Source: Haloarcula sp. CBA1127 (GTDB lineage: Archaea > Halobacteriota > Halobacteria > Halobacteriales > Haloarculaceae). From it: a stretch of DNA of 64,000 nt. Positions 1-9,587 of this stretch are shown here, piece by piece. Each line of letters starts with the position of its first letter. Positions within the stretch are counted from its first letter, which is position 1. The notes under the pieces were generated by a model. That model was not told where the DNA came from and did no database searches. It worked only from the letters and a program-made list of their open reading frames with translations. The stretch is taken from positions 1 through 64,000 of the forward strand of contig NZ_BCNB01000005.1 in the NCBI RefSeq assembly GCF_001485575.1, read 5' to 3'. Both the position numbers and the translations under genes were made by a program.

Positions 1-136
1 CACCTCCTATTAAGACCAATCCGAGTCTCGTTTGATCGACCAATCCATGTGCAATGAGTCCTAACACTATTGCGGCAACTCCTACAATATGTATACAAAT
101 TGCAGTCTCTTTCTTATCCACATTCGACACTCCCAT
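1..136 (-). CDS. Small membrane protein, truncated by window edge
   Basis: An open frame runs leftward from an ATG at 136 and leaves the window, so only the first 45 codons are visible. After about ten polar residues it has a hydrophobic stretch (CIHIVGVAAIVLGLIAHGLV), a likely membrane segment. This suggests a small integral membrane protein of unknown function. It lies downstream of, and on the same strand as, the frameshifted membrane protein at 225-1207 and could belong to the same unit. No family was recognised. Confidence 0.45.
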   Translation of the reverse strand, partial: MGVSNVDKKETAICIHIVGVAAIVLGLIAHGLVDQTRLGLVLIGG

Positions 137-224
137 CGTTGCTGGTATCAATCTTTCACTCAAACGATCCTATATATCCTCAGTCAATCCTTTTATCTAA
201 CCATCTTGTCTGGAAATTAAGGTA

Positions 225-1207
225 CTAGGACGGATGCTCCTTTGCATCGTCCTCAGGGAGTGGATGTTCGAAAAGTCGCTCACCGGACTCCTCGCAAGTA
301 ACAGCAACCACCTTATGTGAACTACAGCAAGATTCTACGACTTCTTCACCCATTTGAATGTCTCCGCCTGTTGTCGGGCAGATTTCGATGAACATTCGGA
401 GCGCATTGAGAATCTGGCCCTTCTTTTCAAGCCGATAGTCGCTCCAGCCAGTGAGCTCTGACCGAAGTACGTGACAGGCGGCGATATCGCGAGAAGCGCT
501 GCTTTGGAGGGCCACTGTGAGACCAGTCGGTCATTAGTCTGTAATATTCTGGTATCACCTTGTTCAGTGAGTTCGAACTCTTTGCCCTCAGTTTCGATCC
601 CAATAGTATCCGTAATTAACGCTGCCGTGATTTCCGTCGTATTCAGCGAATCAACCTCGTCTATCCAAGCGGTCTCAAAGGAGTCTGTGAGACAAAGATC
701 ATCTGAATCAGGGCACGGTTCGAGTATGCCGTGGTCAGTGAAGAATAGTTCAAGATCATCCTCCGATGGTGGTTGGTTATCCGCTGATGTGTGATGTCCG
801 TTAGTTGCAATGTCGTCAGTAGCCACTTCTGTGTCAGCTGTCTCCTCACTCCCGGTTCCAACAGCTGCTCTGTTGGAGGACGTGTCATCACCAGTCTCGA
901 TGTCGGCAAAGCCCGTAGCCAGCTCGGGTTCCGGGTCTTTCCCAAACCAGCGGAGCACCTCTGTAGGAAGATACCGCTTAGTGAGTGTCGGGGTTCCTGG
1001 CACGAGGTAGCCGCGCAGATAGATCAACCCGACTGAGATACCGAATCCAACGATCCCACCCAATTTTGATTTCCGGGCGATAGTAGATCCAAGTATCGTT
1101 GCAATAGCTAGATTGAGGGCTGTACATGGCTCACACCGGTTCTCGCCAGTATATTCTGGTTGTCGGAGGGTATCTACTACATCTATGTCCATACAACTCT
1201 TGCTCAT
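225..1207 (-). pseudogene. Haloarchaeal membrane protein with a frameshift
   Basis: The frame starting at 1207 gives residues with CEPCTALN followed by two membrane segments (about 28-60) and a long acidic domain, a composition typical of haloarchaea. Near position 515 the acidic character vanishes in that frame and continues in the neighbouring frame, which ends at 225 with an acidic tail (EESGERLFEHPLPEDD). The intact protein was therefore probably about 325 residues, and one indel near 515 splits it. The function is unknown. The start is divergent from the protease pseudogene at 1291. A sequencing error would look the same as a true mutation. Confidence 0.55.
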
Positions 1208-1290
1208 GTGTTGATAAGGTATTTAATTTTATATTTGACCAAGACATAAACCGCGATTCGGAACGATACCTATACAAACAACCACGCGGA

Positions 1291-2666
1291 ATGTCACACG
1301 ATATAGTGTTCACAAGACGATCATTTCTTGAAAGCATTGCCGCAGGTAGTGCCGCCATAGGTACTGCTGGGACTGGACTTGCAGACGACCAGTCAATGGT
1401 CAATAACAAAGAAGTGTATATTGTCCTTGGCGATGGGAAGGCCTAGGTGATCGGCTTGCAAGTAGAGGGTATAGAGTACTGCAGGAGTTGGCAGGAGGCT
1501 CACTCGTTCTAATTGTGGGTCCTAGAGACAGCGAAGACGACCTTCGGTCACTCCCCACCGTCAATGATGCTGTTGCAAACCAGACCTTTGAGGTCGGCAA
1601 TCTCACACAGCAGACGAAGGGTCTGTCTCGGATACAACATCACTGTCTGAACAGCAGTGGGACAAGGAACTGACAAATACGTTCGCCGCTCACGACATCG
1701 CCACTGGTGATGGGACCCACGCTTGCGGTTATTGACACTGGTGTTAGTCCCTCCCATCCAGATCTTGAATCGAGGGTTGATTTGGAACAAGGCCGATTGT
1801 TCCGAACGGCCAAATCCACGCCGGACAGATACTTATCAGACCACATGAAGATGGAGAGTTCGGTAGGGATACGGTCGAACTGCCGGTCGGAGCTGATATC
1901 GACGGGCATGGCACCCATGTGTTGCGGGGATTGCCGCTGCCAATGGTACCGACTCCGGAATTATCGGCACTGCACCCGCTACAACGATAGTTCCACTTCG
2001 GACGATGTTTTACAGACAAATCAGTGACCACTCCTCTGTGAAACAGATAACCGTAGCTGATACGCTGCACGCGCTGACTATGCCGTCGAGATTGGGGCTG
2101 ACGTGGTCAACATCAGTCTTGGAAGCAGGACCGCTTTCCGCCTCTGTAACACGACAGAGATTGTTTTCCGCGTTTCGACGTGTGATTCAGCACGCGGTCA
2201 AACAAGGCACTGTTGTCGTTGTTGCTGGAGGAGATCAGGGAGCGGATTTTCACCAGGATCCTCCATATGAACTCCCCTCAGCGAACAGAGGCGTGATCAG
2301 TGTTGCCGCAAACCGGCCAAACGACAAACGTAGACACGACTCTAACTATGGGGACAATGTCATCGATGTCGCTGCGCCAGGTGGTGGGTATGACACACAA
2401 GAAAAAACGTGGAACGCAGATATCTCCGAATGGGGTATTCTATCGTCACTACCCAAGTATATCGGAGGCGAACAATACGGCTACAATGCTGGCACATCAA
2501 TGGCAGCCCCCCAAGTGACCGGACTTGCCTGTCTCATCCGCGAAATCGCGCCAGGGCTCCATCCCCGCGTGTCAAGCAAGCTATCGAAAAAGGTGCAGTT
2601 GAACTCTCGGGAGAAAACACTGCTGGGCTTGGAGCAGGGCGTATCGACGCGATTAGGTCAATTTGA
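1291..2666 (+). pseudogene. Degraded subtilisin-like (S8) halolysin-type protease
   Basis: A Tat signal (TRRSFLESIAAGSAA) begins at 1291, but the frame stops at 1446. Pieces of a subtilase then appear in different frames: the catalytic Asp in VIDTGV near 1730, the catalytic His in DGHGTHV near 1905, a core segment from about 2140, and the catalytic Ser in GTSMAAPQVTG near 2495. The C-terminal end (ENTAGLGAGRIDAIRS) is in yet another frame ending at 2666. At least four indels break it. The usual oxyanion AAGN region reads AGGD. It would have been an exported protease. The neighbouring genes are also broken, which suggests either decay on a neutral stretch or poor local sequence quality. Confidence 0.75.
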
Positions 2667-2953
2667 ACGTGTTTCTAGTCCACAATAAGTAATTTATACC
2701 GTTATTTTCGGTGAACAGCGTGATTAGCGCAGTAGAGGCCTACTGAGATCTTGGTATTGGCATAGAATATTATGTCAAATATTATTATGGCATATACTTG
2801 AATTTGCAAGATTAGATGTACACAGCATGATATAACACCGTACGCTTGTAAGATTGATTGGTTAGTGCTTCTGAGGACATTCTATGACGGATAATCATGA
2901 CAGAAAAAAGACTATATGGTTTGGGTTTAAATTGCTGATTGTAGTTCAAAGCT

Positions 2954-4275
2954 ATGAAACGACGAACTTCATACAAGCAGCTGGATCGGCTACCTCTTCC
3001 CAATGGCTGTAGATACAGTATCGGCAGAATCAACAGAAGATATTAAAAAATCTGAGCAGCTAGTTATTGGGGTTAGTATAAACGATGACCGTTTAAGAAG
3101 TGAAGCAGATATACTTCGCTACCCTCCAATCATCACAGAAAAAAAGGGATATATTCGTGATTACAATGATCGCCGTATTTCTATTCAGATGACCAAATTT
3201 TAGCATATCGTGAAGATGGGGCTATCCAAACTGGAAAAAACGATTCAGTTGATATTACGGATCTCTCCGGACTACAACATGTAGAAGCATCTAGTAAGGA
3301 TGTTCAAAAACTTAAGCTAAGTCGAAGTAACAGGAACATATCCCTGGATATCAATGGAGAATCTACTACGGTTCCAGAACAAAGCAGTAAAACAGTAGAA
3401 CTCAGTTCTACTAAGAATCCGGCCTCAATAGACATAACTAATCATGGAGTGATAAAATTATTTGCGCATAGAGATAAACATCTACTCCCTAAAAATAGCC
3501 GCCTTGGTCAAGACGTTATCAATGCCAGAGTTCGGGCGAAGAGGCAAGGATCTTCGGCAGACAAATTCATCTCCTCAGAAACAGTTGAGCGAGATGTTAC
3601 CGAAATCCCAAGTATAAATGCAATCGCTGTAGCGGAAGAGCGCACTGGCAAATCCGTCCAACCCAAACAAGACACCACGAGCAGGTACAAACAGTGTAGG
3701 TTGTATAGCTAATAATGTAGCATTTATTACTACTGAAAAGGGAGACAATAGAGATCCACAGTCACACTCAAACACCGTTGCTGATGTATGGTCAAAGGGA
3801 TATTGAAGATGGATCTTGTGAATATCTACTCTCTACTTCAACGCCTGGTCAAACAGTCTCTCTCAGCGACCCAGATTCACCAGATGATGCTCTTGATCAA
3901 TTAAAGAATAATTCAACTATTCAAGACATCCTTAGTGACAATACTAACGGTGTTGTTGTCTTGGATACGCGGCAATATCAATTAGAAGTTGGTGGCCAAG
4001 TTCATACAATAGGATCCGCTGGGCAGGATAATGCAATCGCATATATAACCCAGGATGGTGACGAAAAAGCCTCAACACACGAAGTCGGTCATTTATATGA
4101 TGCGACTCATGAGCATGCGGAGAATTGGGGGTTAGCTGAATACACTACCGTCTCACGTTATGATATTGACACGTGCCATAACAACGAACTTCAGCCTTTC
4201 TTGAAAAACCGATTTAGCTCATGTAATACAACAGACATTCGTAATCATATTGACTCGATATATGGCCGCGATTAA
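2954..4275 (+). pseudogene. Degraded secreted metalloprotease, HExxHxxxxxH
   Basis: A start with twin arginines (MKRR) at 2954 would lead into FIQAAGSATSS, a Tat-like signal, if a base were restored. Further frame changes are visible near 3000, 3185, 3700 and 3775. Joining the frames gives a protein of roughly 430 residues with a central domain rich in Asp, Ser and Asn. The last part, 3778-4275, carries HEVGHLYDATH near residue 100 of that piece. This matches the metzincin zinc-binding pattern HExxHxxxxxH, although the usual Gly at position 8 is Asp. GC is lower than in neighbouring genes, suggesting recent acquisition. The exact family is unknown. Confidence 0.6.
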
Positions 4276-4337
4276 TCACTAGACGGCGTCGGATCAGGTC
4301 GGCAGAATGACGACGTTGGAGCAGGAGACTTTGGAAT

Positions 4338-4994
4338 GTGCCTACCCTAATCTCCCGCTTCACTAAGCGAGTTAACTTCGCAGCCAAAAGAACTGGCGAT
4401 GATTGGGATGAACCTGCCGCCCCAGAAGGGGGCGGCGGGTTCACCGATGCAGCGATGATTTCCATCCACTGTCTACGGATTTACCTCGATACGACCTACC
4501 GAATGACAATCGACCGTCTGAAAGAGATGCCACAAATATCGCGGGATATCGGCCTCAAAACGGCCGATCTTCCGCATCCATCTACGTTATGTCTCGCTTT
4601 CGATAGAATTAGGATGGCGGCTTGCCGGACCCTTCTCCAACAGTCCGCTGATCTTCACGACACTGGACCGATCGGAGCTATTGACGCCACATTCTTCGAG
4701 CGGTCGCCTGCGAGCCGCTCGTACTGCAATAAGACGAAATACGAAGTACAAGATCTCAAAGCCACGAAACTCATCGATACAGAGACGAACGCTATCCTTG
4801 ACCTGCACTGCACGACCACTCGGGAAGGGAGTAACGCCGATATCTGCAAGCAACTTGCCCGCAGGCACGCGGGCGAGTTGCAGATCCTCACCGCCGATAG
4901 AGGATTTGACGGTACATGGTTCCGTGAGCACCTCCGAGAAGAGCTCAGGATCCGTCCGTTGATTAAGCACTGCATCAACAAGCCCTACGATCAC
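4338..4994 (+). mobile_element. IS5-type transposase, 3' end missing
   Basis: The frame from 4338 encodes the N-terminal two thirds of a haloarchaeal IS5-family transposase. Recognisable parts are EPAAPEGGGGFTDAA, a helical region with LRIYLDTTYRMTID, the first catalytic Asp in GAIDATFFERS and the second in LTADRGFD. Similarity ends at IKHCINKPYDHV near 4994. The C-terminal segment with the catalytic Glu is missing because an oppositely oriented IS fragment begins there. The remaining frame to 5231 is out-of-register read-through. The element is inactive. Its outer inverted repeats were not identified. Confidence 0.8.
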
Positions 4995-5277
4995 GTCTCT
5001 CGACGGCGGTCGATCGAACCCACAGCTAAGCCAGACAACCGTATTCCGAAGCTCCTCCTCAACCGGGCGAATCCCGTAGATGTCGTGATAGTAGCAATGA
5101 AGGAAGGCACACATCATCTCTGGAGGCTCGTGTTCGCCCCGTCTCCGCCGGGGCGAACACGTCGAAATCTTCGAGAAACTCGAAGGAGAGATGCTCAAAC
5201 AACGCTAGCGTCTCGGTCTCCGCGACATTGAAAAACGACTCTACCGAAGGATCATCTTGCAGGGTCGCTGGACTCAT
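4995..5277 (-). mobile_element. N-terminal fragment of a second haloarchaeal transposase
   Basis: Read leftward from an ATG at 5277, the sequence gives the N-terminus of a common haloarchaeal transposase: ESFFNVAETETLALFEHLSF, then AETGRTR. After a frame change near 5139 it continues with HEPPEMMCAFLHCYY, IYGIRPV and VVWLSCGFDRPPSRD. The match stops abruptly at 4995, exactly where the plus-strand IS5 fragment ends. Only about 90 residues remain and no catalytic core. The clean head-to-head junction points to insertion followed by deletion. Confidence 0.75.
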
Positions 5278-5371
5278 CCATCTCAGCGTTCACCCTGCTC
5301 TTTGGCGTGGGAACTGTTCTATGACACCCTCTTGGAGAAAGTTGATAAGGAACCGCAGCCAACAATGTCAT

Positions 5372-6136
5372 ATGAAATCAAAAACCATCTCACTAGCGCT
5401 CCTACTTGCCGGGTTGCTCGGATTTAGTGGTGGTATGATCATATTCTATACTACATCTATATCGGCAGGGACCACATTAATTCAAATGGGGATCCCATAC
5501 ATTGCAGTAGGAGCAGTATCACTCGGTATCATCTTTCGCAATAATAACTCTCTGAAAGTGTCAATAATACCATTACTATTCACAATCAGTTCTGTTGTTC
5601 TATTAGGTGTAATGATGAAGGAATTCTCTTACTTGCCACATTGGATAGGAGCCGTTCTTAACAACAGCACATATATATGGGTTTTAGTACCATCAGGAGT
5701 TTCGCTCGCATTTACTTTAGGATTTGTCTCATCTAAACGGGATCAATGGCTTATTACTGGTATTTTCGGTATACTATTGCTACCACTTGTGGCTACCGGT
5801 GTTCAGACAGTACAAACGATGACACCAGGGATCTCTCTACGATATATTTATCCAAGAGTGTTTGCGACTGGTACTGGTACATTACTAGGAATCCCCCTAT
5901 ATTGGTGGGGAACTCGACTAAGGAACAATATTAATCTGGAAGCTGTTTCTTCTACTCCCAAGGTGTTGCTATGTTCTGTAATTTGTTGTCTTCAAGTGGT
6001 TCTCCTCGTAATGGGGCTCAGTCTACACCGCCCCCAATTAGCATCGCAGGCATACCTACTACTAGTTGCAGTGTCGATACTTCCGCCGATGTTCGCAATA
6101 ATCAAGATCAGTTCCTCACAAAGTATCGTTAGTTAG
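5372..6136 (+). CDS. Polytopic membrane protein, unknown function
   Basis: The ATG at 5372 gives 254 residues with seven or eight hydrophobic segments spread over the whole length, starting with LALLLAGLLGFSGGMIIFY. Loops are short and there is no soluble domain. Upstream in-frame codons run into IS debris, so the internal ATG is preferred over 5228. GC is lower than in the block to the right. It is the only intact gene between the IS remnants, so it may be cargo or a survivor. No transporter or enzyme motif was seen. Confidence 0.65.
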   Translation: MKSKTISLALLLAGLLGFSGGMIIFYTTSISAGTTLIQMGIPYIAVGAVSLGIIFRNNNSLKVSIIPLLFTISSVVLLGVMMKEFSYLPHWIGAVLNNSTYIWVLVPSGVSLAFTLGFVSSKRDQWLITGIFGILLLPLVATGVQTVQTMTPGISLRYIYPRVFATGTGTLLGIPLYWWGTRLRNNINLEAVSSTPKVLLCSVICCLQVVLLVMGLSLHRPQLASQAYLLLVAVSILPPMFAIIKISSSQSIVS

Positions 6137-6779
6137 CCTGATTTGAGTTGCCTGTTCTGTCGTGATAATCGTCGATAACGGTTGAACAACACTAATCGAA
6201 GACAGAGCTGGCGGGGGAGACCAGCCGCCGACAGCGCCAGCGTAGCCACTCACAAGATGGCGTTCTCGGTCGGGGACTATCGGTGGAACCGGTCACAGTT
6301 GGATGGTTTGCGGAGACGGCCCGGCGCACCGAGAAAGTCGCCCACGCAGCCCGCCGAACCATACTGATGGACTTCTTGAATGGCCACCACCAGAGGTCAC
6401 CCGCCTCGGCGGAGCGTTGCCACGTATTCGTAGTGAAGATACCCTCAAACATATATAGCGGGCACGGAACGAACCCAACCGGGATCCCAATATATCGAGG
6501 ACTGTCAACAGTCGTTCCAGAAACAGATTGACCACCTTGGCAGAGTTTCTGTCGATGATACGGGCTCTAGCGGCCATCGAACTCTAAGTGGACGAACCAA
6601 TCGATTGATAGTGGCGATTGCTTCGCGTTTTTCGATTCGTGATTGATGTATTAGCCACGAACAGCGAGAGATTAGCAGCGATAATCATATTATTCGGCGG
6701 GTTGAGGATGAACTCTCTACCGAGCCGTGAGAAATTGAGAAGTCCGACCCAACGACCGTCTACGCACAAAATTAGCGCC
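6137..6779. other. Gene-free stretch, probably IS debris
   Basis: No frame here has convincing haloarchaeal composition on either strand. The stretch precedes a recognisable transposase relic and is probably the decayed 5' half of the same element, but I cannot align it by eye. Confidence 0.3.
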
Positions 6780-7035
6780 GAAATGTGGCTTTTTATTGAT
6801 ATTCTCTCCGATTCTCTCTTAAGCCACATTATACCGAGGACCGGGAGGCTATCGACATATTTGGCTTCGACCGCTACTCCGCCAGTCGTTACTACGCAAA
6901 ACGTATAGACTACATCTTCAGGTCGGTCAAGACAACAGCGTTGGTAGACTGTGAGTGCTATCCTACATATCCACTGTCCGATGCAATCCCACGACGCCCA
7001 AATCAGATAGCGGGTTCTCACTCAGGGTCTCAACT
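6780..7035 (+). mobile_element. Transposase relic, IS5/ISH1-like, frameshifted
   Basis: Short pieces in shifting frames resemble the central part of ISH-type transposases: EAIDIFGFDRYSASRYYAKR, then IFRSVKTTALVDCE, then after a frame change AILHIHC and HDAQI. The AID-FDR region corresponds to the first catalytic Asp. Stops and indels interrupt every frame, so nothing functional is encoded. The 145-residue frame antisense to this region is a by-product. Confidence 0.6.
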
Positions 7036-7116
7036 GATTACAGACGTTATCCTGACAAGAAGATCACTGTAAATATGAACAGAGCGTTGCTCTACGTCTG
7101 AACAAGCTCAAGAATC

Positions 7117-7359
7117 CTACTCGTCTTCCTCGGGCTGAACATCCCGAAGCCGACCACTGATATCCTGCTCGTACTCTTTTAAGAGCGTGTAGAAATCTGC
7201 AATCGTCTCCTCAGCAGTCTCACCCTTCGCTTTGATCGTCACAGTGTCTTCGTCTCGTGTCCCGGTTCCTCGTTTCAGCCGAGCCTCCATACTACAGCCG
7301 ACATCTGTTCGTTCTACTTTCTCAACTGAGCCTGGCTCTGTGTCTGATTCGTTTGACAT
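7117..7359 (-). CDS. Small acidic protein, DUF7389-like
   Basis: The protein has 80 residues from the ATG at 7359. The centre reads VERTDVGCSMEARLKRGTGT, followed by DEDTVTIKAKGETAEETIADF, a pattern I associate with small haloarchaeal plasmid proteins annotated DUF7389. It is probably an alpha/beta domain with a C-terminal helix and acidic tail. The role is unknown. An upstream in-frame start at 7410 lies inside the leader hairpin and is not favoured. It is the first gene (from the left) carrying the recurrent ATTTTGTG-hairpin leader, here in the long two-hairpin form. Confidence 0.65.
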   Translation of the reverse strand: MSNESDTEPGSVEKVERTDVGCSMEARLKRGTGTRDEDTVTIKAKGETAEETIADFYTLLKEYEQDISGRLRDVQPEEDE

Positions 7360-7388
7360 GGTGCTTCTCAGGACGCTCTCACTGGAAC

Positions 7389-7417
7389 GCCCCTCACCCG
7401 ACTGGGGCACACAAAAC
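7389..7417 (-). promoter_or_regulatory. Leader hairpin copy 1 (long form)
   Basis: Arms GCCCC (7389-7393) and GGGGC (7404-7408) are followed on the plus strand by CACAAAA (7410-7416), which is TTTTGTG on the coding strand. The box centre lies about 54 bases before the ATG at 7359. A second imperfect hairpin fills the space between. See findings for the family. Confidence 0.7.
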
Positions 7418-7583
7418 AGCCCAGGGCGTCATACAACTCTTCACAAGGTATTGGTTTCAGACAATATGGCCTGAATTGACCACACAGTTGAGCGTGCGTA
7501 CTGACCAATATCAACTGGGGAGCTACTAGAGACCCTGTAATTCCATCAATCAGTTTAATTAAATCCCGAGTTCATTCGCACAT

Positions 7584-8108
7584 ATGTCGGAGAAAGGAAA
7601 CTCAGCCGTTGAAATTCGTCGGTTTCAGTCCGAGGACGGCGAGCGTATCCGTGAGTTAAACGAAATTGCAATGGCAACGACTCCTGAGTATGAGCCAGAT
7701 ATTCCAGATAAAGACCTCCAAGATGTTCAAAACAACTACCTCGACAGTGGCGGGGAATTCCTCGTTGCGATTGTAGATGGCACAATTGTTGGTATGGGGG
7801 CCTATGCGACACCGAATGAGTGGAAAGAGGACCTCATTCAACTCAATAGCCAAACCACTGAACTAACACGAATGCGTATTGATCCTGAGTGCCATGGGCA
7901 GGGAGTTGGAAGTGTTGTCTACCACGAGCTTGAACAGCGTGCGCGGCACGATGGATATGAACAGTTTGTTTTGGACACAGGTGTTGAGAACGACACCGCG
8001 CGTGGGTTCTACGAAAACCTTGGATTCCAATTCCAGCAGGAGGTGTCCATCGACTTTGGAGATCTAGCATTTGAGCTGGTTCTGTACAAAAAGTCCATTA
8101 CTGAATAG
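7584..8108 (+). CDS. GNAT family N-acetyltransferase
   Basis: The protein has 174 residues and would transfer an acetyl group from acetyl-CoA to an unknown amine. The order of elements fits GNAT: an N-terminal strand (VEIRRFQSEDGERIREL), a central strand (FLVAIVDGTIVGMGAYA), the CoA-binding region LTRMRIDPECHGQGVGSVVY with the Q/RxxGxG/A signature (residues about 95-110), and a C-terminal ENDTARGFYENLGF motif. Length is normal for the family. It lies alone on the plus strand with an AT-rich upstream region (TTTAATTAA) suitable for a promoter. It lacks the hairpin leader of its minus-strand neighbours. Confidence 0.85.
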   Translation: MSEKGNSAVEIRRFQSEDGERIRELNEIAMATTPEYEPDIPDKDLQDVQNNYLDSGGEFLVAIVDGTIVGMGAYATPNEWKEDLIQLNSQTTELTRMRIDPECHGQGVGSVVYHELEQRARHDGYEQFVLDTGVENDTARGFYENLGFQFQQEVSIDFGDLAFELVLYKKSITE

Positions 8109-8182
8109 TTGTACTGTATTGAGCGGGCGGGGGAGAGCAGAACGAGTATGCGAACCGTTGTATGACACCCTCAAAACAGCCG

Positions 8183-9007
8183 TCAATCGCTACTCTTGAA
8201 CGCATCCAGACCGGCCTGCTCGCTCGGGACGGATGTTGCAACTGGAGCTGTTCGATCCTTCGAGCCCGCATCCCTCTGTTGCTCTGGACTGGGCTGGTTG
8301 CCTTCCTCAACCGTATTCTCGAAGGCGTCGGTCACCCACTCACGAAGTTCAGAGACTTCCTCCTCGTCTAGCTCGCAAACGCTGCCACCCAACGAAGAGT
8401 ACGAGGTCTGCCACGCTCGCTGGAACTCGACAGTCAGTGAGTCGCCCTGGATAACGTAGGCATCCAGATTCAGGAAACAGCAGTTCAGTGCTGTCATCCG
8501 TGCACATATCGGGTCCTTGTCTTGCCCGAAAAGTAGCGCGTCTGGCTGCTTTCGACCGGCAACCAGTAGCATCCGACCGCTCCCACAGGCCGGGTCAAGA
8601 ACCGTCTGCCGGTCGTCGGTATCACTCTCGCCTGCAACGCCGGCGATCTCGGTCATCGTCTCGCAGACGGTGTGTGGGGTGAAGTGCTGGCCGAAGGCAT
8701 CGCTCGACATCCCGTATTCCTCGTAAACAGCGCCTAGGACGTCCGCATTGGTGGCTGCCATTCGCTCTTGGAGCTGACCGAACGCTTTCGAGAAGAGGTC
8801 GACTGACCGTTGTCCCTCGGGATGGTCCATATCGCCGCGCTCGCGGTAGTCGTCGACGATCTCCAGATATGGGTCGTCCCGGCGCTGAAGCGCGAACAGC
8901 ATGAGGTTGACCCAGTCTCGAAAGACCGTGTGGGCACTATGCCCGCGCTGGCGGATCTGCTCAAGCGTTTCAACAATCCCGTCGACGTCGATCTGTGGCG
9001 AAGCCAT
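8183..9007 (-). CDS. Adenine-specific DNA methylase-like protein (HsdM-like), atypical
   Basis: The protein has 274 residues. The middle contains GQHFTPHTVCETM and the SAM-binding motif DPACGSGRML (about residue 140), both typical of type I HsdM/N6-methylases. FGQDKDPICARMTALN fits the next SAM-binding strand. The family's catalytic NPPY/F motif is not visible after this, and the protein ends much earlier than HsdM, so it may bind SAM or DNA without methylating, or need a partner. The tail has EQAGLDAF, matching the PCNA-binding pattern QxxLxxF and nearly repeated in the protein at 19114-19959. A methylase on an incoming plasmid would suit restriction evasion. Confidence 0.7.
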   Translation of the reverse strand: MASPQIDVDGIVETLEQIRQRGHSAHTVFRDWVNLMLFALQRRDDPYLEIVDDYRERGDMDHPEGQRSVDLFSKAFGQLQERMAATNADVLGAVYEEYGMSSDAFGQHFTPHTVCETMTEIAGVAGESDTDDRQTVLDPACGSGRMLLVAGRKQPDALLFGQDKDPICARMTALNCCFLNLDAYVIQGDSLTVEFQRAWQTSYSSLGGSVCELDEEEVSELREWVTDAFENTVEEGNQPSPEQQRDAGSKDRTAPVATSVPSEQAGLDAFKSSD

Positions 9008-9008
9008 T

Positions 9009-9037
9009 CTCTCTCAGCTCAGAGAGAGGCACAAAAT
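9009..9037 (-). promoter_or_regulatory. Leader hairpin copy 2 (short form)
   Basis: Perfect arms CTCTCTC (9009-9015) and GAGAGAG (9022-9028) with a 6-base loop, then CACAAAAT (9030-9037). The hairpin starts two bases from the ATG at 9007. The box centre is 26 bases before the ATG. Confidence 0.8.
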
Positions 9038-9161
9038 CTGGCCTGCCGGTTAGCGTCGCTCAGGGAATTCTATCCGTCGATCGGTCTGGTTGGTACAGGT
9101 CGTCTATTGGCCATCAAGTGATACACCGAATTTTAATAGTGTAATAGAGATTAGATGAAGT

Positions 9162-9521
9162 ATGAGTTCCAGTCCCTCCCTCAGAAACCGAATCCGTCCG
9201 AGAGCGTTTTTGATTATACTAGTGTTTGTTGTGGGCGGTACCTATTTCGAGTTTATATTTTCTGGGCCACCAAGTCTGTATTCAGTTGCTCTCTGGATAA
9301 TTGTCGTTCCGTTGTTGTTCTCCACGACAGTGAATGGTGTCCGGAGTCACTATCTCTACCAACCGCTCGCGTATGGCAGTTTCATCGCAATCGGTGTCCT
9401 CAACTATCTTGACGGTACTTGGTTCCTTCTCGCAGGGTTGTTCATCCTCGCAGGGATTGTCGGACTGGCTTCTGAACTTCACAATCAGTATACCCCCACA
9501 GTTTCCAGACCGCAACAATAA
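9162..9521 (+). CDS. Small membrane protein with four helices
   Basis: The protein has 119 residues. Four hydrophobic segments are visible (about 15-30, 38-55, 68-84 and 86-105) between a basic N-terminus (SLRNRIRPR) and a polar tail. There is no signal peptidase site or known motif. It is orphaned on the plus strand between two minus-strand leader-driven genes. The positive N-terminus suggests it stays in the cytoplasmic membrane with the N-terminus inside. Function unknown. Confidence 0.65.
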   Translation: MSSSPSLRNRIRPRAFLIILVFVVGGTYFEFIFSGPPSLYSVALWIIVVPLLFSTTVNGVRSHYLYQPLAYGSFIAIGVLNYLDGTWFLLAGLFILAGIVGLASELHNQYTPTVSRPQQ

Positions 9522-9587
9522 GTTCGCACGCTCACTGAATGTTCGTTTCAACCGCGCTCACAAGCAAAGAAACTCGTTCTGCAGCAG

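Noticed and set aside
4587-5198. 203-residue minus-strand frame as one gene
   Set aside because: Only its first part (about 5140-4995) matches a transposase. The rest is antisense to the IS5-type fragment.
5228-5371. Longer start for the membrane protein at 5372
   Set aside because: The extra 48 codons lie in IS-flank sequence and do not resemble protein. The ATG at 5372 starts a membrane helix.
6584-7021. 145-residue minus-strand frame
   Set aside because: It is antisense to a recognisable transposase relic and has no haloarchaeal amino-acid bias.
5321-8170. TATGACACCCTC occurring near 5321 and 8160
   Set aside because: A 12-base match without further similarity. Probably chance or shared IS-flank debris.
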